Positions 6,455 through 16,319 of a stretch of DNA of 64,000 nucleotides are shown here, one piece after another. The notes beneath the pieces are model-generated. The model was not told the DNA's origin. It did no database searches and worked only from the letters and a program-made list of their open reading frames with translations. The position numbers and the translations under genes are program-made. The stretch comes from Bacillus oleivorans. GTDB taxonomy: Bacteria; Bacillota; Bacilli; Bacillales; JC228. The stretch lies in assembly GCF_900207585.1 (NCBI RefSeq), contig NZ_OAOP01000002.1, positions 372,001 to 436,000 of the forward strand. Direction: 5' to 3'. Every line of letters starts with the position of its first letter. The stretch's first letter is position 1.

Positions 6455-7975
6455 ATGCCAGAGAGATGGACAGAATTAGAGAATGAATTTCGCAGTTACA
6501 TAAAACAAATTACAGCCTATAATGAGGCAATCGCGTTAATTTATTGGGATATGAGAACAGGCGCGCCTAAAAAAGGAATTAATCAGCGTTCTGAAGTAAT
6601 AGGTATGCTTTCAAGTTTAGTTTACGATTTACAAACTTCTGAAAGAATGGCTGCTTATATCGCTGAGCTGTTAAGTCCAGAAGCCAAAAGCCATCTATCA
6701 CCAATTACGCTGCATGCGCTCAAAGAATGTAAAAAGGAATATGAAATGAACAAAAAAATTCCGAAAGATGAATATGAGGAGTATGTCATTCTGCAATCTA
6801 AATCAGAGCATATTTGGGAAGAGGCTAAAGCAAAAGCAGACTTTTTCTTATTTCAGCCATACCTAGAAAAGCTAGTAGAAACGATGAAGCGATTTATAAA
6901 CTATTGGGGATATGAAGGACATCCTTATAATCGCCTATTAGATTTATACGAACCTGGAATGACTGTCGATGTTCTTGACCGCGTGTTTGGGCAGCTTAGA
7001 AAGGATTTAGTTAAACTGGTCCAACAGGTGCAATCATCTTCGGCAAAGCCTGATCCTTCCATTTTATTCTTCCCTTTTCCAAAGAATAAACAAAAAAGTT
7101 TTAGTTTAGAAATTTTAAAGGGGCTAGGCTATGATTTGGAGGCCGGAAGATTAGATGAAACCGTTCATCCCTTTGCAACAGGGATCAATCGGGGAGATGT
7201 CCGCATTACAACAAACTATAATGAAAAAGATTTTAGAACGGCGGTTTTTGGAACTATACATGAGTGCGGACATGCGCTCTATGAACAGAATATCTCAAGT
7301 GATTTGGATTGGACACCTCTTGCCAGCGGGACATCCATGGGAATCCATGAATCCCAATCATTATTTTTTGAAAATTTTGTTGGCCGTCAATATGGCTTTT
7401 GGAAGCAAAACTTTGCTGTATTGCAGCGATATGCAAAAGGTCATTTAGATCATGTATCATTAGATGAATTTTATCGGGCTATCAATGAATCAAAACCCTC
7501 GCTCATTAGAATTGAAGCTGATGAATTAACCTATCCTTTACATATTATGATTCGTTATGAAATTGAAAAGGGATTATTCAGCGGTGAAATTGAAGTAAAA
7601 GATCTTCCGCAGATTTGGAATGAAAAATATCAAGAATATCTTGGGGTTGTTCCAAGTCATGATGGAGAAGGAGTATTGCAGGATGTTCATTGGGCTGGCG
7701 CAAGCTTTGGTTACTTCCCATCCTACGCTTTAGGGTATATGTATGCAGCTCAATTTAAAAATACGATGTTAAAAGATCTGCCTAACTTTGATGAACTGCT
7801 TGAAACCGGAAATATTCTCCCAATCCGCGAATGGCTGACCGAAAAGATCCATAAGCACGGGAAGATGAAAAAACCTTTAGAAATTTTACAGGATGTAACC
7901 AATGAGGAACTAAATGCACAATATTTAGTAGACTACTTACGCCGTAAGTTTTCAGGGGTTTATCAGTTATCATAA
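6455..7975 (+). CDS. ypwA: metallocarboxypeptidase, M32 (Taq) family
   Basis: Predicted 506-residue zinc carboxypeptidase that removes C-terminal residues from peptides in the cytoplasm. The HExxH metal motif is at 269-273 (HECGH), with the third ligand Glu at 299 in GIHESQS. The family sequence GTIHECGHALYE is intact, as is the later IRYEIEKGLFSGE region lining the cleft. Length is normal for M32 enzymes, and the fold is almost all helix. The ATG has AGGGGGAG about five bases upstream. Monocistronic; the synteny with ypsC matches B. subtilis. Confidence 0.93.
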   Translation: MPERWTELENEFRSYIKQITAYNEAIALIYWDMRTGAPKKGINQRSEVIGMLSSLVYDLQTSERMAAYIAELLSPEAKSHLSPITLHALKECKKEYEMNKKIPKDEYEEYVILQSKSEHIWEEAKAKADFFLFQPYLEKLVETMKRFINYWGYEGHPYNRLLDLYEPGMTVDVLDRVFGQLRKDLVKLVQQVQSSSAKPDPSILFFPFPKNKQKSFSLEILKGLGYDLEAGRLDETVHPFATGINRGDVRITTNYNEKDFRTAVFGTIHECGHALYEQNISSDLDWTPLASGTSMGIHESQSLFFENFVGRQYGFWKQNFAVLQRYAKGHLDHVSLDEFYRAINESKPSLIRIEADELTYPLHIMIRYEIEKGLFSGEIEVKDLPQIWNEKYQEYLGVVPSHDGEGVLQDVHWAGASFGYFPSYALGYMYAAQFKNTMLKDLPNFDELLETGNILPIREWLTEKIHKHGKMKKPLEILQDVTNEELNAQYLVDYLRRKFSGVYQLS

Positions 7976-8042
7976 ATAAGTACAAATGTCACCGACTATA
8001 CCTTTTTTCATATACTGTTTGAAAGGAAAGAGGGTATATCGG

Positions 8043-8216
8043 ATGATAAAATTTTATTGTAATTTCTGCAGAACGATTGCAAATGAACCAGGTGTTTGCA
8101 GGTCTTGTGGCAAGAACGATTTTACTGAGATTAAAATTTCAGTCCAAAAACAGCCGAACTATAACGAGAAAAATAATAAAAAGGAGGGTCAATGGGGCAC
8201 TCTACATGGATTTTAA
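8043..8216 (+). CDS. small zinc-ribbon-like protein
   Basis: Predicted 57-residue protein with two CxxC pairs (FYCNFC near 5-8 and VCRSCG near 19-22) that would bind one zinc ion, and a basic polar tail. The ATG at 8043 is chosen because a purine-rich GGAAAGAGGG site precedes it; a longer reading from 7986 has none. Function is unknown: it could bind nucleic acid or act as a small chaperone. A strong terminator follows. Confidence 0.7.
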   Translation: MIKFYCNFCRTIANEPGVCRSCGKNDFTEIKISVQKQPNYNEKNNKKEGQWGTLHGF

Positions 8217-8219
8217 TTA

Positions 8220-8271
8220 AAAAGACGGGATTAAAGGCAGGTTTGATCGCCTTTAATCCCGTCTTTTATAG
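8220..8271. terminator. bidirectional terminator
   Basis: A 19-bp perfect inverted repeat (8220-8238 with 8249-8267) has A-rich and T-rich flanks. It lies between the convergent zinc-ribbon and CheX-like genes and can end both transcripts. Confidence 0.9.
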
Positions 8272-8280
8272 TTATTCTTT

Positions 8281-8733
8281 TTATTCCTCCACAATTAGCC
8301 ATATATTCATTTTATCAGAACCCCCAAATGAGGCTGTTACTTTATAGGCTTCTTGACACTCATAAAGCGTTGATTGTCCTACAAGTGTTTGAGGCGGAGT
8401 AATATCGACCTGAATCCCTTTCTCAGATAATAAAGTAGATAAATGTCCGCCAATCATATTTTCCAGTTCCCCAGAAAAAGATTCTAACATTTCTCCCATG
8501 AGCGGCATGCCAAACATTTTTTCGCCTAACATGCTATAAGTAGATTGTTTTCCCTCAAGGATAAGTCTTGTAGGCAAATCTCCGGATATACCGATAAAAA
8601 CTCCCATTTCTTCTTGTAAGAACGGTTCACTTAAAACCTCAGGCTGGTCAATTTGTATGTCAACAGGCAGGACTTGATGGACCGATCTTATTGTACTGTC
8701 CAATATGGCATCCCATTGATTCAATTTTTGCAT
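8281..8733 (-). CDS. CheX/CheC-type phosphatase-like protein
   Basis: Predicted 150-residue protein of the CheC/CheX/FliY fold, which dephosphorylates CheY-P. The signature S/D-x3-E-x2-N is present as SFSGELEN, with a proline about 20 residues on (TPP). Only one such motif is seen, as in CheX. The start has a GGAGG site upstream on the minus strand. No chemotaxis or flagellar gene is nearby, so it is an orphan; a different phospho-receiver partner is possible. Family confident, role uncertain. Confidence 0.75.
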   Translation of the reverse strand: MQKLNQWDAILDSTIRSVHQVLPVDIQIDQPEVLSEPFLQEEMGVFIGISGDLPTRLILEGKQSTYSMLGEKMFGMPLMGEMLESFSGELENMIGGHLSTLLSEKGIQVDITPPQTLVGQSTLYECQEAYKVTASFGGSDKMNIWLIVEE

Positions 8734-9041
8734 TTGTTTACCTCCGATTTTTATTAAACCATCCTACTGCCGGAAAATGTTTATCCAAACACTTGATACG
8801 TTGTATATAAAAGCGAGAAGAAAAAAGGAAATAAAGGATTATCTAGGAAAATTTTCTTAATGACGATATTACCACATTTAGTAATGAAAAAATACAAAAA
8901 ATGTTGATAAATATCGTAAAAGCATGAATTTTAGGTAATTAGTCACGCATATCGCTGGTATATTTTAGGAATAAATGGAAATATTAGCATCATACTGAAC
9001 AAGAGTCGCTGATGAAGTTCAGCTAGGAAAGGTTGTGTGTA
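8734..9041. other. intergenic region between divergent genes
   Basis: About 300 AT-rich bases between the CheX-like gene (minus) and bcsA (plus). I see no convincing promoter. CTGAAC at 8995-9000 and GTTCAG at 9017-9022 can pair just before the bcsA ribosome-binding site. Confidence 0.5.
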
Positions 9042-10136
9042 ATGGCGACTATTTTATCAGTTGCAGAAGCTCCACCCCCAAATATTATATGGCAAAAGGA
9101 TGCTGTCGAGTTTGCCAGGGAGAAGTTTGGGCCAGCGTTTAAAAATATCAACCGATTATTAAGTGTATTTCAGAATGGACAAATTGAGAAAAGACATTTT
9201 ATTAAAGATTTACACTGGTATAGAGTTAATAGAACACTTTCAGAAAAAAATGACTGTTTTATTGAAGCTGCAGTTGATTTAGGGAAACAAGCCATTCAAG
9301 ATTGTTTGCAAAATCCAGAATACCTAAAAAATAAGGTTTTATATGAAGATATTGATGCAATCTTTACCATTTGTACGACAGGATTAGCTACTCCAAGTAT
9401 TGAAGCTAGGATTATGAATGAGCTTCCTTTTTCACCGCATACGAAAAGAATCCCGATTTGGGGATTAGGGTGTGCTGGGGGAGCAAGCGGTCTGTCACGG
9501 GCTTATGAGTATTGCTTAGCTTTTCCAAAAGCGATGGTGTTGGTCCTATCCATTGAACTGTGCAGTTTAACGTTTCAGCATGATGATCTTTCCAAAAGCA
9601 ATTTAATTGGGGCCTCCCTTTTTGCAGATGGTGTGGCCTGTACTCTGCTTGCAGGTAACGAAGTAAATCTAGAGAGGTATTCAAAAAAACAGGCTTATCC
9701 AAGAGTGATAGGGGTCCAATCTACCCTTATGGAGAATTCTTTAGATGTAATGGGCTGGGATGTAAAAGATGAGGGCTTATATGTTGTATTTTCAAAGGAT
9801 ATTCCATTGATCGTAAAAAAATGGCTGCGGCCCAATGTTGAAAGATTTTTAAACCAATACGAGTTGGCAATCGATGAGATCAATCAGTTGATTGTACATC
9901 CAGGTGGAAAAAAAGTATTAGATGCCTATGGGGAATCCCTATCTCTTAGCGCAGAGAAATTAGCTCCTTCATTTGAAGTGCTTTCAAAATACGGAAATAT
10001 GTCTTCTGTTACGATATTTTATGTTTTGAACCGAATCATGAGAAAATTGGTAAAACCTAATGAATGGGGGCTTGCGCTAGCACTAGGACCGGGATTTAGT
10101 TCTGAATTATTGCTTGTAAGGTGGGAGCAGGTATGA
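9042..10136 (+). CDS. bcsA: type III polyketide synthase (BcsA, chalcone synthase-like)
   Basis: Predicted 364-residue thiolase-fold enzyme that extends a fatty acyl-CoA starter with malonyl-CoA. In B. subtilis BcsA makes alkylpyrones. The triad is visible: C144 in GLGCAGG, H286 in VHPGGK and N319 in YGNMSS. The start ATG at 9042 lies nine bases after AGGAAAGG; a TTG at 9033 would add three residues and sits on that site. It overlaps ypbQ, whose product O-methylates the alkylpyrones in B. subtilis, so the two form one operon. Confidence 0.93.
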   Translation: MATILSVAEAPPPNIIWQKDAVEFAREKFGPAFKNINRLLSVFQNGQIEKRHFIKDLHWYRVNRTLSEKNDCFIEAAVDLGKQAIQDCLQNPEYLKNKVLYEDIDAIFTICTTGLATPSIEARIMNELPFSPHTKRIPIWGLGCAGGASGLSRAYEYCLAFPKAMVLVLSIELCSLTFQHDDLSKSNLIGASLFADGVACTLLAGNEVNLERYSKKQAYPRVIGVQSTLMENSLDVMGWDVKDEGLYVVFSKDIPLIVKKWLRPNVERFLNQYELAIDEINQLIVHPGGKKVLDAYGESLSLSAEKLAPSFEVLSKYGNMSSVTIFYVLNRIMRKLVKPNEWGLALALGPGFSSELLLVRWEQV

Positions 10137-10699
10137 TGAAGCTTTTTGGGATCTTGTTTATTTTTTTGATTTTACAAAGACTGGTTGAATTATCCATTGC
10201 GAAAAAGAATGAGAAGTGGATGAAGAAACACGGAGCTATCGAATTTGGGAGGGAGCATTATGGTTTAATGGTGGCAATGCATGTAGCTTTCCTCTCCTCT
10301 CTCTTACTAGAAGTTCATTTTTTTAAACAATCCCTTCATCCTTTATGGTCCTATTCTTTAGTGATGTTTATCGGGTTACAAGGTATTAGAATTTGGGTAA
10401 TTCGTACATTGGGGAAGTATTGGAATACGAAAATATTGGTGATTCCGAATGCAAGGATAGTTAAAAAAGGACTTTATAAATGGATTAAACACCCTAATTA
10501 TTTAATAGTAACCTTAGAGCTATTAACCATTCCTTTTATCTTTCAGGCATATTTAACCCTTGTTCTCTTTTTTGTTTTAAACCAAATCATTTTATCTATT
10601 CGAATTCCGCTCGAGGAACAGGTTTTAAAACAATGGACTAATTATGACGCAGAATTTGAAAAGCAGGCTCGGTTTATCCCTCTTCGAAGCCGGAAATAG
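10133..10699 (+). CDS. ypbQ: YpbQ, isoprenylcysteine carboxyl methyltransferase-like membrane methylase
   Basis: Predicted 188-residue integral membrane protein of the ICMT/phospholipid methyltransferase group with about four or five spans. The family signature appears late as GLYKWIKHPNYL followed by a conserved Glu (ELLTIPF), the SAM-binding part. The start overlaps the bcsA stop (ATG at 10133 or 10136; GGGAG is five to eight bases upstream). In B. subtilis YpbQ methylates BcsA alkylpyrones, and the translational coupling here supports the same pathway. Confidence 0.9.
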   Translation: MMKLFGILFIFLILQRLVELSIAKKNEKWMKKHGAIEFGREHYGLMVAMHVAFLSSLLLEVHFFKQSLHPLWSYSLVMFIGLQGIRIWVIRTLGKYWNTKILVIPNARIVKKGLYKWIKHPNYLIVTLELLTIPFIFQAYLTLVLFFVLNQIILSIRIPLEEQVLKQWTNYDAEFEKQARFIPLRSRK

Positions 10700-10703
10700 T
10701 ATA

Positions 10704-10731
10704 CAAAAAGCAGCTTTATACTGCTTTTTTA
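10704..10731 (+). terminator. terminator of bcsA-ypbQ
   Basis: A nine-bp stem (10705-10713 with 10721-10729) ends in six Ts. Confidence 0.85.
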
Positions 10732-10848
10732 GCTTTTTGCACCGACATGTATTTCCCAAATAGTGGAGACTTAGATGTGTTGCTTGGCATAGGGATGAAT
10801 TTGTGTGAAAATTGAGGAAGAAATTAATAAATTGGGAGACTTTAGAGG

Positions 10849-13800
10849 ATGACAACTTCTGCAAATCAATCCAATCTTTTTATTCAATACGCAAGCCCTC
10901 TATACCACTTATCTAATTTGACTATGGCAGAGCAAAATGAAAAACTGGTATATCAAATAAAAGGAATCATGGATCGGGTCATTGAAAACAAAATCTATAT
11001 TGCTTTTTGCGGACATTATTCTGCCGGAAAGTCTAGCTTAATCAACCAGCTCTTTGGGAAAAGCATTCTTCCTTCAAGTCCGATTCCAACAAGTGCAAAC
11101 ACCGTAAAAATGAAATTTGGCAACGAAGAAACAGCCGTCATTGAATATAAAAATGGGGAACAAATGGAGCAAAGCCCTCTTGATATGGAAGAGGTAAAGC
11201 GGCTTTGTAAAGATGGCCGGGAAGTTCAACAAGTCGAAATTCAGACACCATACCCGAATCAATTACCAAAAAATCTTGTCTTTTTTGATACCCCAGGGAT
11301 AGACTCAACAGATGATGCTCACCAGCTTGCAACGGAGGGAATGCTTCACCTGGCTGACATTATTTTTTATATGGTTGACTATCACCATGTACAGTCCGAT
11401 ATTAATTTGCAATTTATTAAACAATTAAATGAACAGGGGAAAAGAGTTTGTCTCATTGTTAATCAAATTGACAAACATTCGGAAGAAGAAATACCGTTTC
11501 AGGTGTTTAAGGCTAGTACGGAAGCAGCGTTCAAGACAGGTGGTGCTCGATTAGAACGAATCTTCCATACTTCTCTAAAAATAAAAAATCATCCCTTTAG
11601 TGAGTGGAACGAATTTTATCAGTTTTTAATCGAAATTGACAGACAAAAAGAAGATTGGTTGAGTCATAGTTTTACTGTGACAATGGAACAATTAACCTCA
11701 GAATGGGAAAGGTTTGTCGATGATTTATTTGCGGATCAATTGACTGAAATTAACGCCAAAGTAAGCAGCCGCTTTGTTGAGGAAATCAAAAATAATGTAA
11801 AGAATCTCAAAGACCAAGCCTTTAAACTAGAACAAGCTGGGGAAACAGTAAAAAAGGATTTTCAGAGTGAACTTTCGAAAACACTTCATAATAGCTACCT
11901 GATGGATTTTAAAACACGTGAGCTAGCTCAAGACTTCTTAGAGTCCCTACAATCTGGGTTTAAAGTTGGCTTATTTTTTTCGAAAAAGAAGACAGAAGAG
12001 GAACAGCAGCTTCGTGAAAATCTATTCTATGTAAAAGTAAAAGAACAGGTTCAAACTCAATTTGAGTGGCACCTTAAACAGCTTGCCCTCGCCGCTGTGC
12101 AAAAGTTTTTGCCGCAATCTGCAGAGCTTGCAGCAAAAGCCCAGCAAATTCAAGTATGTGTTCCAAAATCTCTGCTTAAATCGATCTATAAGAGCGGTGC
12201 TTCCTTATCAGGGCAGTATCTGCTGCAATATTCAAGCGATCTGGAAAATGAGGTCAAAAAGATTGTTCAGCGTGAAGCAAGAGACTTTTTAGATCTGCTT
12301 CTCTTAACATTTGAAGAGGATATTCAGCTTGAAAAACAAAAGATTTCAGCAAACATTCAAGCAGCAGAAAACGAATTGATCTTGCTTAAACAAATCGAAG
12401 CGATTCAAGAGAAAAAGTCACAGATGATTTGGCGCTGGCAAAAACATTTGCAATCAACTGATGAATTGACCATAAAAGAGTGGGAGCTGCAGCTCCGCAA
12501 TCTGAAATCCTGGCTATTACAAACCCGAGACAACCATGATAGCGGAGACATAATAATTGCTGAACCAGAGATCGATCCAAGTACTTCTGACGCTAATGCT
12601 TCAGACCAGAAAGAACAGAAAGACACCTTTATACAGAATGATACACGCCTATATTCTATTGCTGACGTATTTGCACAGTTACCTGCTTTGAATTCTGTGG
12701 CAGAGTCTATCAAAGAAAAAGCCAATAGACTAATTGCTCATACCTATACCGTAACACTGTTTGGGGCGTTCAGTGCAGGGAAATCTTCCTTTATAAACGG
12801 TTTATTGGGGACAAAGTTGTTGCCGTCTTCTCCGAATCCAATGACGGCTGCTTTGACTGAAATAAAGGCACCTGGCAAGAATCAAATTGACCGATCTTTA
12901 GCTGTCCACTATAAGACAGAAGCGGAAATGACAGAAGAAATAGCAGAAATGCTAAAAATTCAAGCAGACATGGGAATAGAAGAGATATGGAAACTGGCCG
13001 CAAGTCAAACGGCTGCAACATCGCATCCTTTTTTACAGGCTTTTGTTGATGGATATCCAAATGTTAAGGGGAAATGGGGACTTCAAGAAAACGGTACTCT
13101 CGATCAACTGCCGATTTTTGCAGCGAAGGAATCAGTTTCATGTTTTATCAAGAAAATCGAAGTATTTCTTGATCATCCGTATACAAACGCAGGAATGATA
13201 TTAGTCGATACCCCAGGATCAGATTCCTTAAATACAAGGCATACAGGTGTAGCTTTTGAACATATTAAAAATTCCGATGCAATTATCTATGTTACTTATT
13301 ATCACCATGCCTTTGGAAAAGCCGATCGCGAATTCCTGATTCAATTAGGAAGAGTAAAAGATACCTTTAGCCTTGATAAGATGTTTTTTATCGTTAATGC
13401 CGCAGATTTAGCCGAAACAGAAGAAGAGAAAACAGCAGTAGTAGATTATGTGAAGCAGCAGCTGCTTGGCTATGGACTAAGAAATCCGCGTCTTTTCCCT
13501 GTATCGAGTGTCAATCGTTTGGCTAACCAGATTGAGGATAAAGATAATCGATGGGATGGTTTCACTTCGTTTTTAAGCAATTTCCAACCGTTTGTTGAGC
13601 AGGACTTAAAACAAGTTACTCGAGAGGGTGCCTGGAAAGAAGTCAGTCGCGGTATACAAATGTTAGAATCCTTTGTTGGACTCCAGAATAAGGGAGAGCA
13701 AGAAAAAGAATTGATTCAGCAAGGTTATGCTGAAAAACAATCTATCATTCTAAAAAAGCTTAAAAATGATCGTTCTAAGGTGTATGAAAGCCGCCTTAAG

Positions 13801-14466
13801 CAAGAGTGTAATGAGCTTTTACACTATGTTGGAAAAAGAGTAGCTCTCCGCTCACGAGACTTTTTCAAGGAAACGTTTAATCCCTCACTGCTCCAGGATG
13901 GAAAAGGTTCGATTAAACCAAAACTACAGGAGTCGCTGGATGAATGGCTAGAGTTAATAGACTTTGATTACACACAAGAATTACGGGCAACCTCATTAAG
14001 ATTGGAAAAATTTTCAAACAAACTCATCCAAGATTTTTATAAAGAGGTATGTAACGATATTAATGAAATACTTGATATTCCATTTTCTGAACAAAGTCAG
14101 CAAAAATGGGAAACACCTGTTTTTGATAGTTTAAAGTATATGCTGAAAGACATTTCTTTTCAGCCGGCTTTGCAATTATATAAGAATGCGAAAACCTTTT
14201 TTGAAAAAAATGAAAAAGAAAAAATGCTTGAAAAGCTATTAGAGATAATCGAGCCATTTACGGTAAACTATCAGAATGTACAGGAAGCCTTATTAATAGA
14301 GGCTTATGGATCTTTACTATTGGGCGCATTCGAACAGATGAGAGCCCACTTGAAAGATGAGACAGAAGCATTTATTTCCGGTCAAATTTCAGCTTTAAGC
14401 ACAGATGAACCAGTTGCCTATGAAAGTCTTTTGAAGCAGGCGCAAAAACTTTTAGAAAAAGGGTGA
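10849..14466 (+). CDS. dynA: tandem dynamin-like GTPase DynA
   Basis: Predicted 1205-residue bacterial dynamin made of two fused GTPase-stalk units. P-loops are GHYSAGKS (55-62) and GAFSAGKS (639-646); the G3 motifs are DTPGIDS and DTPGSDS; the G4-like motifs are NQID and NAAD. Long coiled helical segments follow each GTPase domain and a hydrophobic region near 460 may dip into the membrane. The B. subtilis homologue (YpbR) tethers and fuses membranes and helps resist membrane stress and phage. It appears to share a transcript with the rhodanese gene 6 bp downstream. Confidence 0.94.
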   Translation: MTTSANQSNLFIQYASPLYHLSNLTMAEQNEKLVYQIKGIMDRVIENKIYIAFCGHYSAGKSSLINQLFGKSILPSSPIPTSANTVKMKFGNEETAVIEYKNGEQMEQSPLDMEEVKRLCKDGREVQQVEIQTPYPNQLPKNLVFFDTPGIDSTDDAHQLATEGMLHLADIIFYMVDYHHVQSDINLQFIKQLNEQGKRVCLIVNQIDKHSEEEIPFQVFKASTEAAFKTGGARLERIFHTSLKIKNHPFSEWNEFYQFLIEIDRQKEDWLSHSFTVTMEQLTSEWERFVDDLFADQLTEINAKVSSRFVEEIKNNVKNLKDQAFKLEQAGETVKKDFQSELSKTLHNSYLMDFKTRELAQDFLESLQSGFKVGLFFSKKKTEEEQQLRENLFYVKVKEQVQTQFEWHLKQLALAAVQKFLPQSAELAAKAQQIQVCVPKSLLKSIYKSGASLSGQYLLQYSSDLENEVKKIVQREARDFLDLLLLTFEEDIQLEKQKISANIQAAENELILLKQIEAIQEKKSQMIWRWQKHLQSTDELTIKEWELQLRNLKSWLLQTRDNHDSGDIIIAEPEIDPSTSDANASDQKEQKDTFIQNDTRLYSIADVFAQLPALNSVAESIKEKANRLIAHTYTVTLFGAFSAGKSSFINGLLGTKLLPSSPNPMTAALTEIKAPGKNQIDRSLAVHYKTEAEMTEEIAEMLKIQADMGIEEIWKLAASQTAATSHPFLQAFVDGYPNVKGKWGLQENGTLDQLPIFAAKESVSCFIKKIEVFLDHPYTNAGMILVDTPGSDSLNTRHTGVAFEHIKNSDAIIYVTYYHHAFGKADREFLIQLGRVKDTFSLDKMFFIVNAADLAETEEEKTAVVDYVKQQLLGYGLRNPRLFPVSSVNRLANQIEDKDNRWDGFTSFLSNFQPFVEQDLKQVTREGAWKEVSRGIQMLESFVGLQNKGEQEKELIQQGYAEKQSIILKKLKNDRSKVYESRLKQECNELLHYVGKRVALRSRDFFKETFNPSLLQDGKGSIKPKLQESLDEWLELIDFDYTQELRATSLRLEKFSNKLIQDFYKEVCNDINEILDIPFSEQSQQKWETPVFDSLKYMLKDISFQPALQLYKNAKTFFEKNEKEKMLEKLLEIIEPFTVNYQNVQEALLIEAYGSLLLGAFEQMRAHLKDETEAFISGQISALSTDEPVAYESLLKQAQKLLEKG

Positions 14467-14472
14467 GGTAAC

Positions 14473-15321
14473 ATGAATCAGGGGACAAATCGTTTTTTTA
14501 TTGAGAGTGTTGAATTATTGAAAATGATTGAAAATCACGATGATTTGACGATTTTAGACTGCCGCTTTAATCTGCAAGAACGAAATGAAGGCAGAGAACT
14601 ATTTGAAGAATCTCATATTCCCAACGCCCAATATGTCGACCTTGAAAAAGACTTATCAGGTGAGGTACAACTACATGGGGGCAGGCATCCGCTGCCATCC
14701 ATTGGATTTTTAGAAAAAATGTTTCAAGAAAAGGGAGTTTCGCTCGAGACTCCCGTAGTGATTTATGATCAGGGAAAAGCCCCTGTTGCTGCCCGTTTGT
14801 TTTGGATACTCCGATTTTTAGGGCATTCTCAGGTTTTTGTATTACAAGGCGGATATAACAGCTGGCAGCACTCAAATTATCCAACTGAAAAAGGCCCAGC
14901 CAAAAAAGCACAAGGGAACTTTACTGCCCGTATCAATAAAGAAATGCTAGCATTATTTACCGATGTGAAAGAGATGATCGAAACGAAAAAAGGAAATTTG
15001 ATCGATTCAAGAGAATATCAGCGCTATTTAGGTAATGAGGAGCCGATCGATAAGAAAGCGGGCCGGATTCCAACAGCCCTCCATTATTTTTGGGGAGATG
15101 TCTTTGAAGGGAACCGCTATAAAACAAAGGAACAGCTAATGCAGCATTTTCAGTCGCTTTCACCAGATGAGCCAATAACTGTTTATTGCGGAAGCGGGGT
15201 TACAGCTGCACCAAATGTTCTCGCCCTATTATCTTTAGGCTTTAAACATGTTAAACTGTATATTGGAAGTTTTAGTGACTGGATTTCATATGATGATTCA
15301 CCGGTTGAGCTCGGGGAGTAG
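14473..15321 (+). CDS. two-domain sulfurtransferase (rhodanese/SseA type)
   Basis: Predicted 282-residue thiosulfate or 3-mercaptopyruvate sulfurtransferase. The N-terminal rhodanese domain (about 1-135) is non-catalytic, with Asp in the loop DQGKAPVA where a Cys would be. The C-terminal domain has the persulfide-forming C239 in YCGSGVTA. The loop CGSGVTA is of the 3-mercaptopyruvate type. ATG with GAGGTAAC immediately upstream; six bases after dynA. Cytoplasmic. The choice of sulfur donor cannot be settled from sequence. Confidence 0.88.
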   Translation: MNQGTNRFFIESVELLKMIENHDDLTILDCRFNLQERNEGRELFEESHIPNAQYVDLEKDLSGEVQLHGGRHPLPSIGFLEKMFQEKGVSLETPVVIYDQGKAPVAARLFWILRFLGHSQVFVLQGGYNSWQHSNYPTEKGPAKKAQGNFTARINKEMLALFTDVKEMIETKKGNLIDSREYQRYLGNEEPIDKKAGRIPTALHYFWGDVFEGNRYKTKEQLMQHFQSLSPDEPITVYCGSGVTAAPNVLALLSLGFKHVKLYIGSFSDWISYDDSPVELGE

Positions 15322-15349
15322 ATAATAATTTGGAAAGAAGGGTCCAAAA

Positions 15350-16243
15350 TTGGAAAAAGAACGATTATTAATAGTGGATGGAATGGCACTTCTTTTCCGT
15401 TCATTTTTTGCAACTTCTGTATTTAATCAGTTTTTAATTAATGAGCGCGGAATCCCAACCAATGCTGTTAGCGGATTAGTTAAACATCTTGATGCCGCGA
15501 TCCGTCATTTCCAGCCTTCTCATATTTCGATCTGCTGGGACACGCCAAGCAAAACGTTCCGGCATGATCTATATGAAGAGTATAAAGGGAACCGTACGGC
15601 GCCTCCTGAAGAAATGGTTCCACAGTTTGACCTTGCCCAGTCGGTAACAGAGCAATTAGGCTTTCACAATATAAAAGTGGAAGGATTTGAAGCAGACGAT
15701 TGCATTGGAGCTCTCGCTGCGATGTACCGCGGGCAGAGTGAAGTCCATATTGTATCAGGAGATAAGGATTTGCTTCAGCTGCTTCACGAGGGTGTTGAAG
15801 TTCACCTGCTGCAAAAAGGGGTAGGGTCGTACGACCGCTGGACAAAATCAAGATTTGAAGAAGAAATGGGACTAACGCCAGAGCAATGGGCAGAAGTAAA
15901 AGCATTTATGGGAGACCCTAGCGATGGGTATCCAGGCGTAAAAGGGATTGGGGAAAAAACAGCCCTTAAAATCATGACAACTTATGGATCGATTCAGGCA
16001 GTTTTAGACAATTTAGAGAATTTGACCCCTGCATGGCGTAAAAAAATTGAAGCAGATCAAAAACAGCTTCATTTATCTTTTGAACTGGCTAAAATTAATT
16101 GCGATGTTCCGCTTACTTGTTCTCTGGATGACCTGTATTGGCAACTAAATCATGAACAATGGAGAAAAACATTGGCCGATCATGATATAAGAGGATTACG
16201 GTCTTTACTTTTACAAATGGAAAAAGAAGAATATGCCGGATAA
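15350..16243 (+). CDS. ypcP: 5'-3' exonuclease (FEN family, YpcP)
   Basis: Predicted 297-residue flap endonuclease/5'-3' exonuclease, equivalent to the N-terminal domain of DNA polymerase I as a stand-alone protein. It removes RNA primers or flaps from DNA. Metal-binding acids are visible in LLIVDGMALL (D10), VEGFEADDCIG and VSGDKDLLQLL, plus MGDPSDGYPGVKGIGEKTA, a helix-hairpin-helix. The start is TTG, after a GAAAGAAGGG site. It lies just upstream of sspL on the opposite strand, a familiar Bacillus arrangement. Confidence 0.92.
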   Translation: MEKERLLIVDGMALLFRSFFATSVFNQFLINERGIPTNAVSGLVKHLDAAIRHFQPSHISICWDTPSKTFRHDLYEEYKGNRTAPPEEMVPQFDLAQSVTEQLGFHNIKVEGFEADDCIGALAAMYRGQSEVHIVSGDKDLLQLLHEGVEVHLLQKGVGSYDRWTKSRFEEEMGLTPEQWAEVKAFMGDPSDGYPGVKGIGEKTALKIMTTYGSIQAVLDNLENLTPAWRKKIEADQKQLHLSFELAKINCDVPLTCSLDDLYWQLNHEQWRKTLADHDIRGLRSLLLQMEKEEYAG

Positions 16244-16244
16244 T

Positions 16245-16296
16245 AAAGAGGGCTGTCCATATCCATTAATAAAGATATGGGGACAGCTCTCCTTTT
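16245..16296. terminator. terminator between ypcP and sspL
   Basis: A long imperfect hairpin (16245-16266 with 16274-16296), A-rich before and T-rich after, lies between the convergent genes. Confidence 0.75.
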
Positions 16297-16319
16297 GATT
16301 TAGCCCTGAAAATGCATCA

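Noticed and set aside
8941-9041. SigE-type promoter before bcsA (ATATT and CATACT)
   Set aside because: The two elements are about 26 bases apart, too far for a SigE spacer.
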